8,888 nt of DNA from DAOTXK01 sp034430555 (GTDB taxonomy: Bacteria; Chloroflexota; Anaerolineae; Aggregatilineales; Ch27): NCBI GenBank assembly GCA_034430555.1, contig DAOUEM010000228.1:1-8888 (forward strand). Reading direction: 5' to 3'. The translations under genes were made by a program, and so were the position numbers. Below the pieces are notes generated by a model. That model was not told where the DNA came from and did not search any database. It saw only the letters and a list, made by a program, of their open reading frames with translations. Of this stretch, positions 6,040 through 8,888 are shown in pieces. Every line of letters starts with the position of its first letter. Positions within the stretch are counted from its first letter, which is position 1.

Positions 6040-8888
6040 AGCTTCCTCTCTCCAGTCTAGTAACAGGCAGCGTGACGGTGAACGTTGTCCCGACTCCCTC
6101 TTCGCTCTCAAACGTGATTGTCCCGCCATGCAGTTCGACGGACTGTTTGACGATGGCCAGCCCCAAACCGGTGCCGGGCACTTGTCTGGCGTTGCTGGCC
6201 CGGTGAAATGTTTCAAACAGCCGCGCCTGGTCGGCTACCGGAATGCCGATGCCCTGGTCCTGAATGCGGAACGTGATCTGGCCCGGCGCGCAGTCTACGG
6301 TAAACGTCACAGGGCTCTCCTCAGGGGAATATTTTATCGCATTTGAGAGCAGATTACCCAGTATGTGCCGCAGCAGCTTGGCATCCAGGTAGGCGGTATC
6401 ACAAATCCCCTGGCTGGGAAAATTGATGATCTGCGTTGTGCCAATGGCCTGTTTGGCCTCCGCCGTTATGTTTTGACAGAAGGTGATCACGTCCAGTGGG
6501 GCAGGGTCGAACGCGAGCTTGCCGGATTCGACCTGCCCAATGGTCAGGATGTCATCCAGCATATCAACCATCACCTGGATATTGGTTCGAATGTGATCAT
6601 ACTTGACTTGTTTTTGTTCATTCGTCAGCCGGTCGCTGTACTGGTGGATTATATCGACAGTGCTTTGAATAACGGCCAGCGGATTACGCAAATCGTGAGC
6701 CGCCATCGACACGTAGCGCGATTTGAGTTCGCCCAGTTCCATCTCGTGGGAGAGCACCTGGCGCAGCTGCGCTTCCATTTGTTTGCGTTTGGTGATGTCG
6801 CGCAGGCTGCATACGATGCCCAATAGGCGACCATTCTGCTCGACAATCGGCGATAACACCACATCGGCGTCAAAAGTCGCAAGCTCTTTGCAGCCAACGA
6901 CGACTTCAAGCCGTTGCGGCTGCTGGGTTTCTATGGCCGCGGCAAATGACTGTTCCATCGTTGCGGCGTGCTCAGGGACAACCAGCATGATAAACGGCTG
7001 GTTGTGGACTTTATCCGCTTCGCACTTGAAGATTTTGTCAAAGGCCGGGTTAGCCTGGTCGATGGTGCCATCCGTCCGGCACAGAATCATCACGTCGCTG
7101 CTGCTGTTGAGGATCGCTTCGGTGCGCTCTTTGGCATGGTTGAGCTGCGTCGTGCGCTCTTCAACCCTTTGTTCGAGTTCGTCGGCATGGCGGTGGATTT
7201 CCTCGTAGAGCTGGGCGTGTTCAATGGCGATAGAGGCTTGATCCGCAAAGGTTTGCAGGCGTTGGGCATGGCCCTCGGTGAAGAAACCAGGGGTACCGCT
7301 GTCTATGTTCAGAAAGCCGATCACGGTATCACGCGACCGGATAGGCGCGGCGATATAGGATTTCACCCATGCCATCTCTGGTGGGCGAACCCAACCAAGG
7401 CGCTGATCGGTATGTGCTGCTAGGAACGTCTTTCGCGTGACCAACATGTGTTGGAGATGCTGTGCTTGGGCTAATGGGATGCGAAATTCTTGAGGGAAAG
7501 GGGTGTGCGCTGGTCGATAGCCGCGCCAGTAAAGCATATGTGCCTGGTCACCTTCAATCAGCATGATATTGGCGGCGTCGTGTGGCACCACGTGCGCGAC
7601 GTTCTCCAAAATCGTGTTCATCACCGCATCGAGATCTAACACGCTGATCAGTGCCGATGCTGTGTCGCGCAGTGCCTCGGCTAGAGTACGCTGGTCTCGT
7701 TCGGCGGCTTCCGCCCGTTTGCGCTCGGTAATTTCGGCCTGCGCTTGCTGGTAGAGCGCGGCGTTGGCCATTGCAGCGGCTACCTGGGGCGACAACGCTT
7801 CGAGGAAGCCCAAATCACCCTCAGAATACGCGTCGAGCCGATAACTGAAGACCTGGATAACCCCTGTCACCTGAGTGGCAAGCCTCAGCGGCACAATGAT
7901 CGCCGAACGGGTTACCTGCTTGTCGTTAGACACCTCCTGCTGGTTATCAATGTCCACCTCTAGCGTTGCATCGTCGCCGATATCCACATAATACTTCGTC
8001 TGAGACGTTTTCAAGTAGGCTTGGTAATCTGCGAGCAGCAACGATTCCGCAGATCGGATCACGCGGCTTTGGGTACCGCCTGTTTCCGGCCCGAGAGGGA
8101 TAGGCGGAAGCTGGCTTTCATCGAGACGCTGGCCTTCATACCGCAAATAGGCACACCGGATCAGGTTGTCTTCAGAGGAATACGAGGATACGCTCAACGT
8201 GTCGCAGTCCATAATATCAGAAACAACTTCATATACGGTAGCGCAGATTGTTTCTAGATCAAGCGTATCGCCCAGTTGTTTCCCCGCTTCGTAGAGTTGG
8301 CGGACTTGCTCGGAGCGCTGGCGTAGTTCCTGCTCCGCCCGCTTGCGCGCGGTGATGTCGGTCGTGACAACCACACCCTTCCAATCTATAAACGGACAAA
8401 CAGCGGCGCTAACGCTGGTCCAAATTAAGGCTCCATTTTCTTTTACCACACCTATTTCAACATTGTCTACGACTGCTTCGCCGTTGATCACCCGCGAGCT
8501 GGGGAATTCTTCAACAGGCATCGGCGTGCCATCTACCCTTAGATACCTTCTATTGCGGAAATCACCTCGCAGCAAGCCCTCTTGAGATATATCCAGTATC
8601 TTTTCTAAAGCCGGGTTCTCTAATACAAGCTTGCGCTCCTGATCTAGAACGGACACGCCAACCGGCAGTATCTCGAAAAGTAATTCTAGCTTTTGGTGGC
8701 TTTCGCGCAGCGTGGCCTCAGTCTGCTGCTTCTCCAGCCGCAGGCGTTTATCCTCCAACGCCTTGACTACCGCCGGGCCCAGGCGGGCCAGGCGGTCCTT
8801 GAGGAGATAATCGACGGCCCCCTGCTTCATGCACTCGACGGCCACGTCTTCGCCCACCGTGCCGCTGATCATGATAAATGGGACATCG
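6038..8888 (-). CDS. Soluble hybrid histidine kinase with N-terminal receiver, 5' end off window
   Basis: The frame is open from the right edge to TGA 6040-6038, 949 visible residues (numbered from the edge). The true start is outside; the ATG at 8872 is internal to a receiver domain. Order: end of a receiver (1-45), with the beta-4/beta-5 pattern FIMISGT and the conserved Lys in DYLLKD (K30); coiled coil; PAS (about 60-182) ending in the ITARKRAE linker; GAF (about 195-380); GAF (about 405-560); coiled coil; PAS (about 588-700); HisKA with MAAHDLRNPL, phospho-His H731; HATPase with N849 (LSNAIKYSP), DQGIGIP from 877, LFETFHR and GTGLGLA from 905. No membrane segment is visible, so it is cytoplasmic as far as seen. 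The receiver at the N-terminus suggests that it takes phosphate from another kinase, or is gated by phosphorylation, before using its own kinase core. It directly precedes the haem kinase, so the two probably act in one pathway. GAF ligands cannot be told from the sequence. Confidence 0.92.
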   Translation of the reverse strand, partial: DVPFIMISGTVGEDVAVECMKQGAVDYLLKDRLARLGPAVVKALEDKRLRLEKQQTEATLRESHQKLELLFEILPVGVSVLDQERKLVLENPALEKILDISQEGLLRGDFRNRRYLRVDGTPMPVEEFPSSRVINGEAVVDNVEIGVVKENGALIWTSVSAAVCPFIDWKGVVVTTDITARKRAEQELRQRSEQVRQLYEAGKQLGDTLDLETICATVYEVVSDIMDCDTLSVSSYSSEDNLIRCAYLRYEGQRLDESQLPPIPLGPETGGTQSRVIRSAESLLLADYQAYLKTSQTKYYVDIGDDATLEVDIDNQQEVSNDKQVTRSAIIVPLRLATQVTGVIQVFSYRLDAYSEGDLGFLEALSPQVAAAMANAALYQQAQAEITERKRAEAAERDQRTLAEALRDTASALISVLDLDAVMNTILENVAHVVPHDAANIMLIEGDQAHMLYWRGYRPAHTPFPQEFRIPLAQAQHLQHMLVTRKTFLAAHTDQRLGWVRPPEMAWVKSYIAAPIRSRDTVIGFLNIDSGTPGFFTEGHAQRLQTFADQASIAIEHAQLYEEIHRHADELEQRVEERTTQLNHAKERTEAILNSSSDVMILCRTDGTIDQANPAFDKIFKCEADKVHNQPFIMLVVPEHAATMEQSFAAAIETQQPQRLEVVVGCKELATFDADVVLSPIVEQNGRLLGIVCSLRDITKRKQMEAQLRQVLSHEMELGELKSRYVSMAAHDLRNPLAVIQSTVDIIHQYSDRLTNEQKQVKYDHIRTNIQVMVDMLDDILTIGQVESGKLAFDPAPLDVITFCQNITAEAKQAIGTTQIINFPSQGICDTAYLDAKLLRHILGNLLSNAIKYSPEESPVTFTVDCAPGQITFRIQDQGIGIPVADQARLFETFHRASNARQVPGTGLGLAIVKQSVELHGGTITFESEEGVGTTFTVTLPVTRLERGS

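Noticed and set aside
2914..6216. Longest-ORF start at ATG 6216 for the haem kinase (1100 residues)
   Set aside because: The extra 62 residues lie entirely inside the coding end of the upstream kinase, show no domain and precede TM1. ATG 6030, just after the upstream stop and behind GAGGGG, fits better.
5924..6346. Plus-strand ORF of 140 codons
   Set aside because: It lies opposite the kinase junction and the conserved HATPase motifs; its translation has no recognisable domain.
6365..7423. Three plus-strand ORFs of about 150-160 codons
   Set aside because: They are antisense shadows of the PAS, GAF and HisKA coding sequence of the first kinase and resemble no family.

Overview
All convincing genes in this window lie on the minus strand. 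The sequence suggests a Chloroflexota-like, Anaerolineae/Caldilineae-type bacterium. That is an inference from the style of the proteins: very long PAS/GAF histidine kinases with repeated 'ITxRKxxEEALR' linkers, a NarL-type regulator tail of the SPK-VETYRSRLMEKLG kind, and a long non-lipoprotein oligopeptide-type binding protein. No marker gene fixes the phylum.

Layout in transcription order (right to left): (1) 8888-6038, a large soluble histidine kinase whose start lies off the right edge; the visible part is receiver C-terminus, PAS, GAF, GAF, PAS, HisKA and HATPase. (2) 6030-2914, a second, membrane-bound kinase starting 7 nt after the first ends. It has a periplasmic Tll0287-like (DUF3365-type) sensor with a c-type haem motif (CLRCH), then HAMP, PAS, GAF, PAS, HisKA and HATPase. 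(3) 2774-2661, the orphaned C-terminal end of a NarL/LuxR-type DNA-binding domain, frame-disrupted and without a receiver. (4) 2413-2087, a receiver-only response regulator that stops right after its conserved lysine, so it lacks helix alpha-5 and any output domain. Its likely start is TTG 2413 with a perfect Shine-Dalgarno, not the upstream ATG 2476. (5) 1895-1, an exported ABC-transporter substrate-binding protein (SBP_bac_5 type) that runs off the left edge within what are probably its last few residues.

The two kinases look co-transcribed and probably translationally coupled. The element that should carry their output, a receiver-plus-HTH regulator, is present only as two separate pieces in the wrong order (HTH tail first, receiver second). 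This looks like decay or rearrangement of one or two regulator genes, leaving a haem-sensing kinase pair without an intact local DNA-binding partner. The binding-protein gene has its own apparent promoter (TATAAT at 2058-2053) followed by a roughly 105-bp imperfect inverted repeat with a nested perfect 14-bp palindrome. In the transcript these could form two mutually exclusive folds, and this is the most interesting non-coding signal here.

I found no tRNA, rRNA, CRISPR array or recognisable insertion sequence.
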